Of a stretch of 64,000 nucleotides of DNA, positions 42,211 through 54,400 are shown piece after piece. The first letter of the stretch is position 1. Every line of letters starts with the position of its first letter. Under the pieces are notes generated by a model. That model was given only the letters and a program-made list of their open reading frames with translations. It was not told the DNA's origin and made no database searches. Source of the DNA: Rhynchonema sp. JSB1_4 (lineage: Eukaryota > Nematoda > Chromadorea > Monhysterida > Xyalidae); the NCBI GenBank assembly GCA_030248065.1, contig JASAMV010007184.1:1-64000 (forward strand). Reading direction: 5' to 3'. The position numbers were made by a program, and so were the translations under genes.

Positions 42211-43903
42211 GATGTTTAGTGTTCAATTGAGGCCATTCGAATATCACGGAAATTTGCTGTGACAGAAATATTCAGCCCCACAGGAGACTGACTTTAAATT
42301 TGTGCTTATTACAGACGGGGCAACCGAAGTTGACCGAAAGTGCGACAACATAACAAAAGAGCGAACAGAGTTGATCACAGCAAAATCAGTCATGAACTAA
42401 AATTGGAACTTCCGAACTCCAGCACTGACCATTGTGCGCGTATGTAATCTCGAATTGGGTGAGTTGAGAAAAAATTAACTGTTTTTTGGACCTTCGTTCA
42501 ATATAAAGGGGTTCACCTCAGTGTGCACAGAATCGCGAAACCTATCACACGTAATTATAACATTTGAAATAAATTTCCCTATTTCTACATTAGGAGTCTA
42601 CATTCTCACACCACCATTTATGCTCAGCATCAAAGTTCCATCCTGACCCAACGTTCTCTGAAAATTCCGATGCATGAAAGAGACCGGTACAAACACTATA
42701 CAGGCTTCAATTTCCTGAGCGGGAAATTGACTTGTGGTTTCGCACGCAGAAAATTCATTCTTTGCCAGAACAGAAAACATTACTCGCACAGTTATCCACC
42801 TGTTTACTCGTTTTTATCATTGGCCAGAAACTGGTAAAGTGGTTGACACAGATATCTGACACACTTGAGTTATGTATACATTGGATTGAAGTTTCTACGT
42901 AATGATCTCTCTAATCTTTGTAAACCACTGACACCAGGCGTTATGCCTTTTGGGGTTTTTGTGTCATCTTTGTTTGCATAGTTTATTGATGTTTCAAGCA
43001 CCACATGCACGTATAGTAGCAGTGTCAAGTACTTACTGAGATGCAGCAGGTCAAAAATAATAGGTAAATACCAACGCATTCCGAACTAAATTTTCGATAT
43101 AGTTTAGTGTTCCAATAAAAAACTTTGCTATCAGTTTTCCAACAGACCATACTTTTCATTTTGTAGGTTGCCACCTACCGTAACCCGAGATCGATATACA
43201 CGCGTGTGCGGCGTGTGCACAAAAATTCCCGAACAGAGCCAAGCGCCCCAAGCTGCTGCATCTCAAACTGCGCTACAACACTGCTACTGTACTGCAACCA
43301 GCGCGAAAACGTGCCAGCCGAATTTGGTTGAAATTTGGGCTGCCGCACGAAGACCCTAAGAACGATACGAAACGAAACCGTTGGACAACGACGAGACGTG
43401 CCAGATCGATATTGTTGTCAACCGCGGCCCGAAAAGCGCAGCATTGGCAGAGAGAAACTTGGAGGAGCGGAACAGCGGAGCGCACGCGCACGAGAAACGA
43501 ACCAATCAGCTTCTCACGGGAATTCACAGCTACGACACACATGCGACCACGTCATTTATGCACATGGACAAACAGTGAACTACAACCGCGACTGCATACA
43601 CACAACCAGATTGGTTAAATTATTATCGTGCGCGGACAGCAGCTGTGCAAGCAACCGACTCGGGCGAAAAGTGATAAAAGAAACAAAACAGACGGACGCA
43701 CGCACTCATTGCGTGAAAAGTGTAATCAACGCGCGCCTCTCTGTCCCTAACCACCCAACCCCGCGAGTGTGTGTGCGTGTGACCCACGACACTGCCCCCT
43801 CCCATTCTATCAGTGAAGGTCACATTGTGTTCACAGGCGGATTCGATTGAACTGAACTGAATTGATTCGAACTTATAATTTCATCCAACAAACAGATCGC
43901 AAA

Positions 43904-45970
43904 ATGGCGGAAGGCGTCTACAACTTCAAGATTCCGATCATCAAACTGTCCCTGCTGGAGATGCGTGACTGGGTCGACAACAACATCAGAAATCAGCCCG
44001 AAATCCAGAAACGTCTTGTTCTGGTGATTGTCTCAATCGTGCTGCTGCTGGACAACATGCTCTACATGGTCATCGTACCGATTGTACCCATCTATTTCCG
44101 CCAGACCGGCGTGTATCCCTCCTACAATAGAACCAAGATCACCGAACTGCCAGATGGAACAATAAAAAAAGAGATCGTCAAAGACTATGTGGACGAAGAA
44201 GAATGGAACGGGTACCTGTTCGCGTCGAAAGCGATTGTCCAAATCTGCGTCGGTCCGTTCGCTGGTACGATTATCGATCGCGTCGGCTATGAGATTCCGA
44301 TGGTGATCGGTCTGATCGTAATGTTCCTGTCAACATCCGTCTTTGCGCTCGGCACCGGCTACAAACTGTTGTTCTTCGCCCGATCACTGCAAGGACTCGG
44401 CTCGGCCTTTGCGGACACTTCGGGACTCGCGATGATCGCTGACAGATTCCAGGAAGAGAATGAGAGATCGAAAGCCCTCGGCATCGCGATTGCATTCATT
44501 TCATTCGGATGTCTGGTCGCCCCACCATTCGGCGGCACCCTATACGAGTGGTGGGGCAAGTCGGTGCCCTTTGTGCTCCTGTCCCTGGTCTGTCTATTCG
44601 ATGGCTTCCTTGTCTTCATGGTGATCCAACCGAAACGTCGTGTGGTCGACGAGGGCAACGAACAAAAGGGCACCCCGATCTATCGTCTGTTCATGGACCC
44701 ATACATCGCGTGCTGCGCCGGTGCACTCATTATGGCTAATGTTTCACTCGCTTTCATCGAACCCACCATCGCCATGTGGCTGCAGGACAGAATAGAGGTG
44801 GGTGCTGGGTGCAGGGTTGTTTTCTAGCTTTTTTATTCGAGCTGGTTTTTTTTATCCCGGGAACCTAAAAGGATGGTATTTTTCACATTGAAATTTCGCA
44901 TTTGCCGTTTTGAAAGGCTTCTGCCGAGTGCCCTCGTTTCGCAAATTCTGGTAACCATGGATAAACCTGCGACTACATATATTATGATTTTCACGAAAGC
45001 CAGCTCCCAGATATTTTCGGGGTCACTTAGCCATCTTGTACATTTGCACAGACATCAGGCAACCAAAAATGTGTCGCACAATGCACAATGCAACTCTATC
45101 CAACCATAAACAATTAAGATCGTTGAGGGGCCACATCCGGTCACAGATTAAGTGTACATATTGACTGCACATATCCAAGTAGTGTCAATCCTTACAGTTT
45201 CCATTCCCATCTATACACTCGCCTTGTCCCTTCAGGGTATCTCCGAGCAGGAGATCGGTATGGTCTGGCTGCCGGCGTTCTTCCCGCACGTGGCCGGCGT
45301 CTACATGACAATCGTTCTAATGGCCAAGTTCCCACGTCACTCCTACATCCTCGCGGGTGCCGGTCTTGCAATCGAGGGCATTTCATGCATCGGCCTGCCC
45401 TACAGTGCCAGCAGTCTGTACATGATCGGCTTCTGGCTATGTACCATCTGCTTCGGGGTTGCTCTAATCGACACTTCATTGCTACCGATGTTGGGGTACT
45501 TGGTCGACACGCGTTACGTGTCGGTGTACGGCAGTGTCTACGCCATAGCTGACATTTCATACAATCTCGCCTACGCGTTCGGCCCGATCATCGCCGGGAA
45601 GATTATGGCGGCGACGAACTTCACCGTTCTCAACTGGGTCATCAGTCTGTCCAACCTGCTCTACGTGCCAATGCTGTTCGTTCTACGCAAGGTCTACGTC
45701 TACAAAGAGTTTGAGGGCGAACATCAGGACTTGACTGGTGGCGAGGGTTATGAAGGCATCACGTCCGTTACCAACGACTATTACGGCGGGCAGGGCGAGT
45801 TTGGAGGCGCTGTCGACTCGGAGACAGCCGCGCTCGCCCGATCACAGGCCGGGGAGGCCGGGTATGGGGCGAATGAGTACCAACAACAGTTTGGGGTGCC
45901 CGCACATTTAGCGCAACCCGAATACCCGGCCGGCAGACCGGCCAATGAAAAGGTGACCACGCTCAGGTAG
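43904..45970 (+). CDS. VAChT: Vesicular acetylcholine transporter
   Basis: Two exons (43904-44797, 45236-45970) encode 542 residues, an MFS antiporter of the SLC18 family that loads acetylcholine into synaptic vesicles in exchange for protons. TM1 is at about residues 38-65 with the family Asp (LLLDNMLYMVIVPIVPIYF). A glycosylation site NRT lies at 75-77 in the luminal loop. Family-specific motifs are GSAFADTSGLAMIADRF (167-182) and AFISFGCLVAPPFGG (197-211). The second exon keeps LPAFFPHVAGVY and GSVYAIADISYNLAYAFGP. The C-tail is Gly/Tyr/Glu-rich with a YEGITSVTNDYY segment likely to serve sorting. VAChT rather than VMAT is chosen from these motifs and from ChAT lying directly downstream. 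In most animals this gene is nested in the first ChAT intron and shares its promoter. Confidence 0.96.
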
Positions 45971-46062
45971 ACATTGCGTGACTAGGATATCGACTGGTTG
46001 TCCATTGATCTGCGACAATGCGATTGCGAATGCTTTTTGGTAGCCCGTTTTCAATCGGTCCT

Positions 46063-46116
46063 CGCAGACAGATCGTGCACCATGTGATCATCAGTGCGAA
46101 TGCACGGTGACCACAC
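46063..46116 (+). repeat. Dispersed 60-bp repeat S1 after VAChT
   Basis: CAGACAGATCGTGCACCATG, then TGATCATCAGTGCGAATGCA, lies about 90 bp past the VAChT stop, possibly in its 3' UTR. Confidence 0.55.
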
Positions 46117-47241
46117 AAACAGGTCAGCTGATTTTTATGCGTGTACCAACAGAAGCTCGCAATTGATGCAGATCAATGGATGCCCAAATCAAAATATATA
46201 ATTGATGCGTTATTTATTAGGTTTTCATTGTCTGATGTTTCATGCACTACCTAACCCTTTATATCGTTCTATCCGGTGGTCAGTGAAAGATTCTATTTAA
46301 CGTTTTCATGTCGGACCGGTTTCACTTACTCCTTAGCGCCGAAATTTTTCGTGGAATTCAAGAGTAACTGAAATGGGCAAACCATGCTTTGAAACCTTTA
46401 AATTTCGATCATTTTATGTGTTCAATAGAGCAATCGTTTGATTGTTGGCTCACGTTTAGCACTCGGCAAGCATACAGTAGTTTGCATCGTAGCATTAAAA
46501 AAATTACGTGTTATTATTGGAACATCGTGTCACTTACTAAACCCTTGTCGGGGAAATATCTGGTGAACTTAACTAAAGCTAGATCTGATAGATAAATCAG
46601 ATATTGTCCTGTTATCCTGTGCGTGTCAATATCCATTTTTTTATAAAGTGTCGGACTGGTTTTCTTAAACGATGGGGTGTACTTAATTCGTGCACATGGC
46701 GTTCACCCTCCTTTTCGTGATGTTTCACGTGCTTAGTGTTCTTAGTTTACGCTCTATTCAATGCGATTCCTAAAAAATCACAAACTTTTCTGTGCAGATT
46801 CGCGCTGAGCTTATAACTGTGTTAGTTGTGTAATCCCCTGTAGTTGCTTCCTTTTTATGTATTTGTTTTCAGATACCCTACTGCTAAACTTTAAGTCAGG
46901 AGTTAGTTTGCCGAAGTTTGTCCGTTCGGTTTTGTGTTTTCGCAGTGCTTAGGTAATTATGGTCATACAAATTTACAAAATTTTATCCTGTCTAGGCTAT
47001 CGAATGAATCGAAGAAGATAATTCCAACGTCACGTATAAAATTCCGTTTCAACGATGTTTATTGGTAGATATTCAAAGGCACAAAATACCTATGTACAAC
47101 AGAACGAAGCAAACAAACGAAAAAATGTAACACGAACGCAATAGAAAAAGGCTCAGGATTCTGTGCACATTGAGAAGGAAAACAAAGTCTTTATAATAAA
47201 ATCGATTTTGAAAATAGTTTTCTCAGATTTGCTGGTAAGAT

Positions 47242-47316
47242 ATGGCTGAGCACGTTGGACAACCGATAGGCGAGGTTCATATGTGCACCGATCAACCAAA
47301 GGACGATCCGTATAAA
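47242..47316 (+). other. Possible alternative first coding exon of ChAT
   Basis: An ATG opens 25 codons (MAEHVGQPIGEVHMCTDQPK, then DDPYK) that end at a strong donor, AAA/gtgagt, in phase 0. It can join in frame to the ChAT exon at 48825, which is also reached in phase 0 from the ATG exon at 48553. It is supported only by the open frame, the donor and its position between VAChT and ChAT. Confidence 0.3.
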
Positions 47317-48552
47317 GTGAGTCTAACGTTTACAAATATTACATCTTTGCAGCTTCATGGGTTTTCGGACTCCACGGACTTCGTCGCGCGTTTGAATTTT
47401 ATCTCACGTTTTGGCTTGGTCACTATATGGTGTCGAATTGGTCGCGCGCTTTTTACAGTCTGCTTGGTTTGGGTTCAGGTCAGATTTACAATTAAGCAGA
47501 AACGTAGGCTTTGGCAGCCTGGTTTGCCTAACATGCAGAAACATCGCAACTTCCACTTGAGCGTGTGACCAGTTGACAAAAACCAACGATGTCACCAACT
47601 GGCTCTTGAGATTTGTGGCCCACGGTTCATTAACGATGGTGGGTGGCCATGTTTCTGAAAAAAGATTTTCATGTAAAATTTAATTCGACAGGTCGCTGGC
47701 CATGTAAGCGGACGTTTATTTCTTAAATCCGTTGTTCCGTAATGCCATCGTAAAAGTTAGCATTCGCAAAAGGCATGCAACATTTCTGAATCGTAACCGA
47801 AAGACACGTCGAGTAATTAGGTTCGTCGAACCCAATCATGGCATCTGATCAAACTGAATTGAGATCAAGGATGACGACTTGATAAACACCGGACTCAAGC
47901 CAAAAATTGTCAGCGATCTGTAATGAAAATAGCATGTACCCCATGTAGTCTACAAAGTCAGTTTCGCGTATGCGAGTCGGTTTGGCGCCTCCGTGGCTGA
48001 AACAAGACAAACAAACGCTGCTTTCAACTGTGTGCATGCGTGTGTTTGTTAGATTAGTTTCATCATGCAGAATAGTGTGACCGACTGTAATATACCACAC
48101 TCACAGCTGACACTTACGGAGTATATGAGTGCTTCAGAGGCTTCGCGCAGTTAATTGCTGACGCTCCCAGTACGTGTCTAACCGGAATCTGGCATAGTTG
48201 TTTCTCGGGTCCCCAATCGTATGCCATTGGACTCGGACATACTCACGCACCAAACAGGACCCATGTACATGTGGGAAGGCGCCAAGCAATGGAGTTGAGT
48301 CGCAGTGATTAAAACAACCAAACGAAAGCTACAGGTTTTGAACATGGGGTTCATATTAGGGTCACAACGCGAGTGGTGAGTCTGAGGAACAAGTACCGAA
48401 GAATTTACGTTGCGGAACCGTAAACTAGAGCCACGCGATTTTTATGTCCTTTGCGACAGCTTGTGGTGCACATTGTGTAATTTCAAACGTGCTTATTGTG
48501 TTATTGAATTAAATGGGACTGTAGAAGCTTTGTATACAACCCAGTAATTAAA

Positions 48553-51500
48553 ATGCGGGACAGTTTGAGATATTTTGTGAAGGACCTACTGCACAAACTC
48601 AATAAGTCACCTAATTCAATAGCTTCAAGTTTTCCGTCCAAAACCGCCAGACCCGCCCAATACTTAACCAATAATGGTGCTAAATTCGGATCGCAACTGC
48701 CAAACTGTCGCGTGCCTCTGTATAAATCGGTCGCAAAGGTAAGTTAGTGTTGTGAAACATCTGTGCATGGACGAATGAATTTCAGATAACACGCCTGAAA
48801 AGTTACAAAATCAACAGTTTTTAGGAACAACTGTGCAAAGTGCCGGTCCCAAGTCTGAATCACACACTACAACGATACCTCGAGTGCGCCAGGGTGATTG
48901 CGCGGGAACAATCTGAATATGATGCGACCGCCTTGAAAGTCAGGCAATTTAGGGAGACAGTAGCTGAAGATGTGCAGAAGAAATTGATTAAAGTCGCCGA
49001 TGAGAGCGAGAATTGGGTTGGTGTCAGGAGAAATAAGAAAAAGAAAAGTATAAAGCTCCTACACTTTGAAGGTTAATCTGTTCTGGATCCCGGACATGTA
49101 CCTGAAGACCAACCGTGTGGCACTGCCGGTTAATTCGAATCCGGCGTACATTTTTCCCGCGCAGAAATTCAAAACGAATGAAGACATGATACGGTTAATG
49201 GTCATTTCCGTTACATGATACGGTTAATGGTCATTTCCGTTACATTTGAAGTAAAAGAAAGAAAACGACCAATGAATTATTGTTCTTTCCAGCTACGCAG
49301 CTTCACTACTTCGCGCCTATTATATGTACAAGGAGAAAATTGACAAGTTGGGTTGCTTCATTGAGTCTCAATTAACTCACAAAATACTTACCTAAACGGA
49401 GCCGTAGCAAACAAATGGCGCCTCTTCTAGTCGTACCGTACCACAAGACATGTCAACCGGGCGCGAGAAAGTTCCATTGTGCATGGACCAGTACTGGCGA
49501 CTGTTCTCAACCTATCGGGAACCTGGGATACCATCAGACATACAACACACAAACAGGTAGTGAGCGGATGCGATTTAATTTATTTCAAAACTTGTAACAA
49601 CAAATTTACAGAAAACCGGCCGGTGACAACGAGCACGTAATTGTGATGAAGCGGAATCAGGTACAATACACGATACATCTGAGCACTAGTCTCAACATTT
49701 TGATTTCTATTTTTTGCCCATGTTGTGTTTGTCAGTGCTGAAACATTGTCAGAGCTAACACCCTGTCAATGCAGAGGCATTGTCAAATATAAAGCGTTGT
49801 CAATACATAAGCATTGTCAGCACAGAAGCATTGTCTGGCCTGAAGCCTTATCAATGCTGAATCCTTGTCAGCACAGAACCAGTTTTACAGCCTAACAGTG
49901 TCAGCGATTAAGTGTTAGGAGCATTATCAGAGCTACAGCTTTGTCACTGCAGAAGTATTGTCCGACCCTAAGCCTTGTCAATCAAGAAGCATTGTCAGTA
50001 CAGGAGCATTGTCAGAACCAAACCTTTGTCAATGCAGACGCATTGTCAGAGCTAGAGTCTTGTCAATGAGAAGTATTAAGAGCCTAAGCAATAACCTGCA
50101 ATGGGGTCTGCCTGATGTTTCAGTGTTTCGTCGTTCGCACCAAGGTCGCTGGCCAAGTGCTGCCCGATACTGAACTGATCTATCAGTTGCAAGATGTCTG
50201 TGTCCCATCGCATTGTGTTGATCGTAATTACATTTAAAAAGACGGCTCAATTCAGCTTTGTACATTTACAGGCATTCAACAAGTCGCTATCCCGTCTGGG
50301 CAGCAGTGTCGTGCCAATAGGCGCATTGACATCAGCTCATCGGGATATTGCTGCCAAGGCGTATGCCGTGCTTAGAGAGGGTGAGTGTGGTTACTGTGAA
50401 CCTATTTTGAATAAATTATCACCTTTTCTGAGTATGTTTAGATCCGACCAATGCCAAAATGCTTAACTGGATTCAAACTGCCGCACTAATCATGTGTTTC
50501 GACGAACCGACCGAACATTTCATACCAGGAGTTGACCCCAAAGGTTCGATTAGTTCTCAAGTGTGAACTTGAACCGAACTGACTGCTACTTTCAAGTTAC
50601 AAAGTGACATCCAATGTATTTTAGGCACAATGACGTCAGCCGAGCTAGCCTTGGCACATCAGGCTCACAACATTTTGCACGGATACGGCGTGAACGGCGT
50701 GAATCGATGGTACAACAAATCGCAACAGGTATTTGACGCAGTGACAGTGAACTTGAAAATCAGGGTGCGAATTGCAAAATGATGTTTCTCTTTTAGCTCA
50801 TCTTTTCACCTGACGGTACCAATGGTCTGTTGTTGGAACACTCAACAGCTGAAGGTAAATTAGTCATTGTGTTGCTTTTCACAGACGGGTGGTGCACCAG
50901 ATCATCGTCAGTACGAGTGCACAACAGTGTCCGACTTCTTGACCACTCTGTCACATTATGTACAGGTATGGCATTCATCAACCTTTGTGAGGACGCTCTA
51001 ACCAACGTCACCAAATTACTGAATCGCCAAATTCTGCCCGAACCATCACGGAAATACAGCGCCAAGCCCTTGACCTGGCACATCAGTCGTGAGCTGGGGG
51101 AATTGCTGGAGGAGTGCAACATGGAAATGACAAGGTCTGGCAGACAAAAAGGAAATTTGGGCTGAACTGTCGAAGTTGTTGCTTTGCAATGTACCGAGTG
51201 CTCTAATGTTGGTATCTTTGCGCGCAGTTTTCACACAGAAGCTGTTGAATTACGCACCATTTGATGTCATCGGTAATCTTGAAATAACCAAATAGAAAGT
51301 GACAAAGGCACGTCCGATTCAATCACCAAGCTTGATACCCCGGTCACTGCGTAATGCAATGCTGTATATGTGTGGCTGTGGTAATTCGGTCCATTGTGAG
51401 TTGTTTTCATTTGCAACATTCATCCTTTAAATTCAGACTGGCGGGCGATCTCGAATTCAACATCTTGTGGTACGACGGTTTTGGCCGCGAATTTATCAAG

Positions 51501-53346
51501 AAACAACGTTCGAGCCCGGATGCGTTCGTGCAAGTGATGCTGCAGTTGGCCTACTTTCTGTGAGTTGGCTCCATGCCAAAGTGCAGAGTGTCGAAGTTTG
51601 TCCGAATTCTCGGAAAATGTTGGACTCTTGCACAAGCAGTGATGTGTTAATCCCTAACCATACTTCGTTCTCTGAGGGAACAGAGAACAAAGTCTCACAC
51701 GCTGATTGGCTGTCGCGCGGTTGGCAGCCAATCAGCATGCGAGAATTTGTTCTCTGTTCTCTCAGAGAACGAATTATACTTAGGGCTTACATGAGCATGA
51801 AATGAGCTCGTGTGTGTCGTTTCGTGATCACGTACGTGGTCATTTGGTGCACTCGTACTGACGATGACCTGGTACACAACCAGTGAAAACACGTGTGGTT
51901 AGTTGCTGGCTCGGGACTTCAGCCCAAAATCTACACAACAATATCTTAGTACCAATTGTAGCACAATTGCAGTTGTCACAATCGTCTGTGCAGTACGTAT
52001 GAGAGTGCGGGCATTCGACGCTATCGTCAAGGTCGGGTGGACAACATCAGAGCCGCACATCCTGAATCGCTCGAATTTGTGAAGACAATGGTCGATAAGG
52101 GTGCCACACGGGTCAGTGGGGAATCTAAAGCCCTAACTATACTTCGTTCTCTGATAGAACAGAGAACAAATTCTCACGCGCTGATTGGCTGTCGCGCCTT
52201 CAGCAGCCAATCACCACGCGAGAATTTGTTCTCTGTTCTCTCAGAGAACGAAGTATAGTTAGGGCTTAAGGATGGTTTATAGATTACCTATATAGCTAGG
52301 TAGAACTTGACTTTTAGCAAACGTGCTGTTCGGATCAGGTCGGCCTTTCTCTCGTGAGTGCCTGTCAGGAATTTCGAGTCTAAGTTAGGTGTTAAAGTCG
52401 ACTAGCGTGAAGTTGTTTACTGACTGTCAAGGAACAACCTCGACTGTGAAATTTTGCTGCGCAAGCATAAAAAATCCACAACTCAAAATCGTCACATCAC
52501 CAAGGCAGATCCGAACCGATCCGACCCAACGTATCACAAAATAAATTCCAAATGCAGGATACTAAAATCGGCGCGCTCAGACAAGCGATCAAAAAGCAGA
52601 CGGAAATCATGATTGAGGTACCTTTCTCTTAATCTTCTCTTTCATTTCATTATTTCAACAACAATGTTTCTTCATCCACAGAATATAACCGGCAATGGAA
52701 TCGACAACCATTTGGTGGCGTTGCGCGATTTGTCAAGGAAACATGCGGCTGAGAGTGGTGTCGAGCCCCCGGCCCTGTTTGACGATCATCTGTACAACGA
52801 AGTGATGCGATTCCCGCTGTCAACCAGTCAGGTGGGCAAAACAGATGATGTTGGATTGTAGGTGCAGCAAAATAGTCAGGGTCGGGGCGAATGAAACAGA
52901 TGGCTGGATCGTGTCTGCTACATATGTGCCAAACCATGTGGTGCATCCGACGATGATCTGATGCACGGCCTGTCTGTTTGAAAAGAGGTCGAGACCAGCC
53001 AATTAAAAATCCGCTGCACAGCAGAGCACACAACCGGCGTAAAAGTATATCAGTGGACCAGTTAGCCTCAAAATATTATGGGCCCGGAAAGCCAAGATCA
53101 AAAGCGAACAAGTTTGCTATCGCCCCTAATGTTTCACAGGTGACGACCTCCATTCCCAACACGTATTTGTGCTACGGCCCGGTCACCGCCGACGGCTACG
53201 GCTGCGCGTACAACATGCAGCCAGAATCGCTGCTGTTTGCCATTTCTGCATTCCACTCCTGTGATTGGACGGGGGCCACAAAGTACAGACAATGTTTGAT
53301 TGATGCACTGGATAGTGTGAAAGCAATGTTGACTATTGAGGAATAA
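48553..53346 (+). CDS. ChAT: Choline acetyltransferase
   Basis: Sixteen exons join in phase: 48553-48738, 48825-49016, 49072-49193, 49293-49346, 49431-49556, 49612-49660, 50124-50195, 50272-50380, 50442-50543, 50625-50728, 50797-50854, 50966-51134, 51437-51559, 51994-52111, 52558-52617, 52682-52831, with 53140-53346 as a seventeenth and last, giving about 666 residues. The enzyme makes acetylcholine from choline and acetyl-CoA in cholinergic neurons. Landmarks are KVPVPSLNHTLQRYLECAR (family entry), PLCMDQYWRLFSTYREPG, the catalytic His at about 387 in LLEHSTAEG, FIKKQRSSPDAFVQVMLQLA, TYESAGIRRYRQGRVDNIRA, GNGIDNHLVALRDL, STSQVTTSIPNTYLCYGPV and DGYGCAYNMQPESLLFAISA. About 8 residues usually found before TYESAG are absent from this model, so a small exon may be missed between 51560 and 51993. 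The start at 48553 is the first ATG of an open exon; the exon at 47242 is an alternative. Confidence 0.93.
49184..49241 (+). repeat. ChAT: 29-bp tandem duplication across a ChAT splice donor
   Basis: Two exact copies of a 29-bp unit beginning ACATGATACGGTTAATGG. The unit includes the end of the exon (ACATGATACG) and the donor GTTAAT, so two identical donors lie 29 bp apart. Only use of the first keeps the frame with the next exon. Confidence 0.9.
49737..50078. repeat. 17-bp minisatellite in a ChAT intron
   Basis: About 19 degenerate units of a 17-bp period, typified by AAGCATTGTCAGCACAG, occupy most of the intron between the exons ending 49660 and starting 50124. TTGTCA is the best kept part. 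One longer interruption lies near 49880-49925. Confidence 0.8.
50876..50926 (+). repeat. Dispersed 60-bp repeat S1 in a ChAT intron
   Basis: TTTTCACAGACGGGTGGTGC, then ACCAGATCATCGTCAGTACG, lies 20 bp after the exon that carries the catalytic His. Confidence 0.6.
51651..51787. mobile_element. Palindromic MITE, family P, copy 1 (ChAT intron)
   Basis: An almost complete hairpin. TCTGAGGGAACAGAGAACAA on the left pairs with TTGTTCTCTGTTCTCTCAGA on the right; the outer ends are CCCTAA and TTAGGG. The tip carries GATTGGCTG and CAGCCAATC. Confidence 0.75.
51841..51889 (-). repeat. Dispersed 60-bp repeat S1, minus-strand copy in a ChAT intron
   Basis: Plus-strand reading is GGTGCACTCGTACTGACGAT, then GACCTGGTACAC and CAGTGAAAAC, the reverse of the family. 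Confidence 0.55.
52128..52268. mobile_element. Palindromic MITE, family P, copy 2 (ChAT intron)
   Basis: It runs from AAGCCCTAACTATACTTCG to its exact complement at the right, with pairing of about 60 bp per arm and one or two mismatches. It is a close sister of the copy at 51651, about 480 bp away. Confidence 0.8.
52936..52985 (-). repeat. Dispersed 60-bp repeat S1, minus-strand copy in last ChAT intron
   Basis: GGTGCATCCGACGATGATCT, then GATGCACGGCCTGTCTGTTT and GAAAAG, reverse of the family. Confidence 0.55.
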
Positions 53347-53933
53347 TCACGATGAAGTGTGTAGATTTGTGGAGATCCGATGTGAATAGTCTTTACATGC
53401 TGTAGTGCACTTTTTACAGTTCCGTGTTTTATTCAGTATATTTACACACTTTTAGAATGGTTTGTTGAATTTTATTCAAATTTGTGGATAAACATTTTTA
53501 CATTTTCTTTCAATGTTTGTGTCTTCTTCTCGTCTTCAGCACTTCCTTGTTGTTTCATTGATGTTAGCAGATGTTTATTTATTTACATTTGGCAGGGTCA
53601 ATTGTGAAAGCACCCGTGGCTAAATTATATTTTGATGGAGTTCTATCTGAAGCAATACTGTGTACATATACATTACAATATTCCAAGAACAACGTAATGC
53701 TGTTGAACAGATCACAGATATTCTTCGATGTTAGTGATGTCTCACAAGCGGTGTCATCCCTGGTCTATGTTTGTGCTGCTCATAGTCTTTGAAGATTCGT
53801 TTGTTTGTTTTTGCAGATTCTTGGGCATAGATTTTCAAAAATGTCAGGTGAATAATTTTCTAAATTGTCACTTTGTCGTCATGGCACTTTGAATGTTTTG
53901 GCTAGGCACTTTCTACACATTTTGTGTTATGCA

Positions 53934-53939
53934 AATAAA
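53934..53939 (+). terminator. Candidate polyadenylation signal downstream of ChAT
   Basis: AATAAA, 588 bp after the ChAT stop, in an AT-rich stretch. The distance makes it tentative. The sequence from 53347 to 54240 otherwise shows no gene. Confidence 0.25.
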
Positions 53940-54256
53940 ATTCTATTAATTTCTGTTAGACTGACTTTATTTTAATTTGGCTGTTTGTTAGTGGAGCCCC
54001 TGTTGCACAAAAAAGTAAATTATGTTATCGCACATCTTGAAAAGAGCAAAAAATTTGCATTAACATCCATGAACAAGTGTGAAAAGTTTATGTCTGATGT
54101 TTGAAGGCATAATGTTGTGGGATAAAAAGAACAATAACTGTTCAAATAATATGTACGAATCAGAAAATGTTTGGCGCAATAGCATGCAGGCACGACAAAC
54201 AAAACAGCACGAGACAAATCAAATTCGAATCACGCTAATTGCTAAAAGTTGATTTC

Positions 54257-54400
54257 AGGCCGAACTATACCACTTCGTTCTCTCCCGCAACACGAAACAA
54301 ATTTTCCCATGCTGATTGGTTGTGACGGCCGAACCAGCCAATCATCAAGCGTGTGAAAATTTGTTTCGTGTTGCGGGAGAGAACGAAGTGTGCGGCTTTT
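54257..54400. mobile_element. Palindromic MITE, family P-like, copy 3
   Basis: The arms TTCGTTCTCTCCCGCAACAC and GTGTTGCGGGAGAGAACGAA are perfect. The tip has GATTGGTTG and CAGCCAATC. It shares ACTTCGTTCTCT and the inverted CCAAT tip with the copies in ChAT but differs elsewhere. Confidence 0.7.

Larger units (their letters stand above)
37900..43867. other. Gene-free region upstream of the cholinergic locus
   Basis: No gene recognised. It holds the inverted repeats at 39203, 40771 and 41660. The longest single reading frame of the window is on the minus strand (38821-38141, 226 codons), but it has no family resemblance and may derive from a repeat. The promoter and the shared 5' exon of the VAChT/ChAT locus are expected in the 42-43.9 kb part but are not identifiable by eye. 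Confidence 0.5.

Noticed and set aside
43335..43850. 171-codon frame just upstream of VAChT
   Set aside because: Overlapping open frames in all phases of a CA-rich stretch; more likely 5' UTR or promoter than coding.
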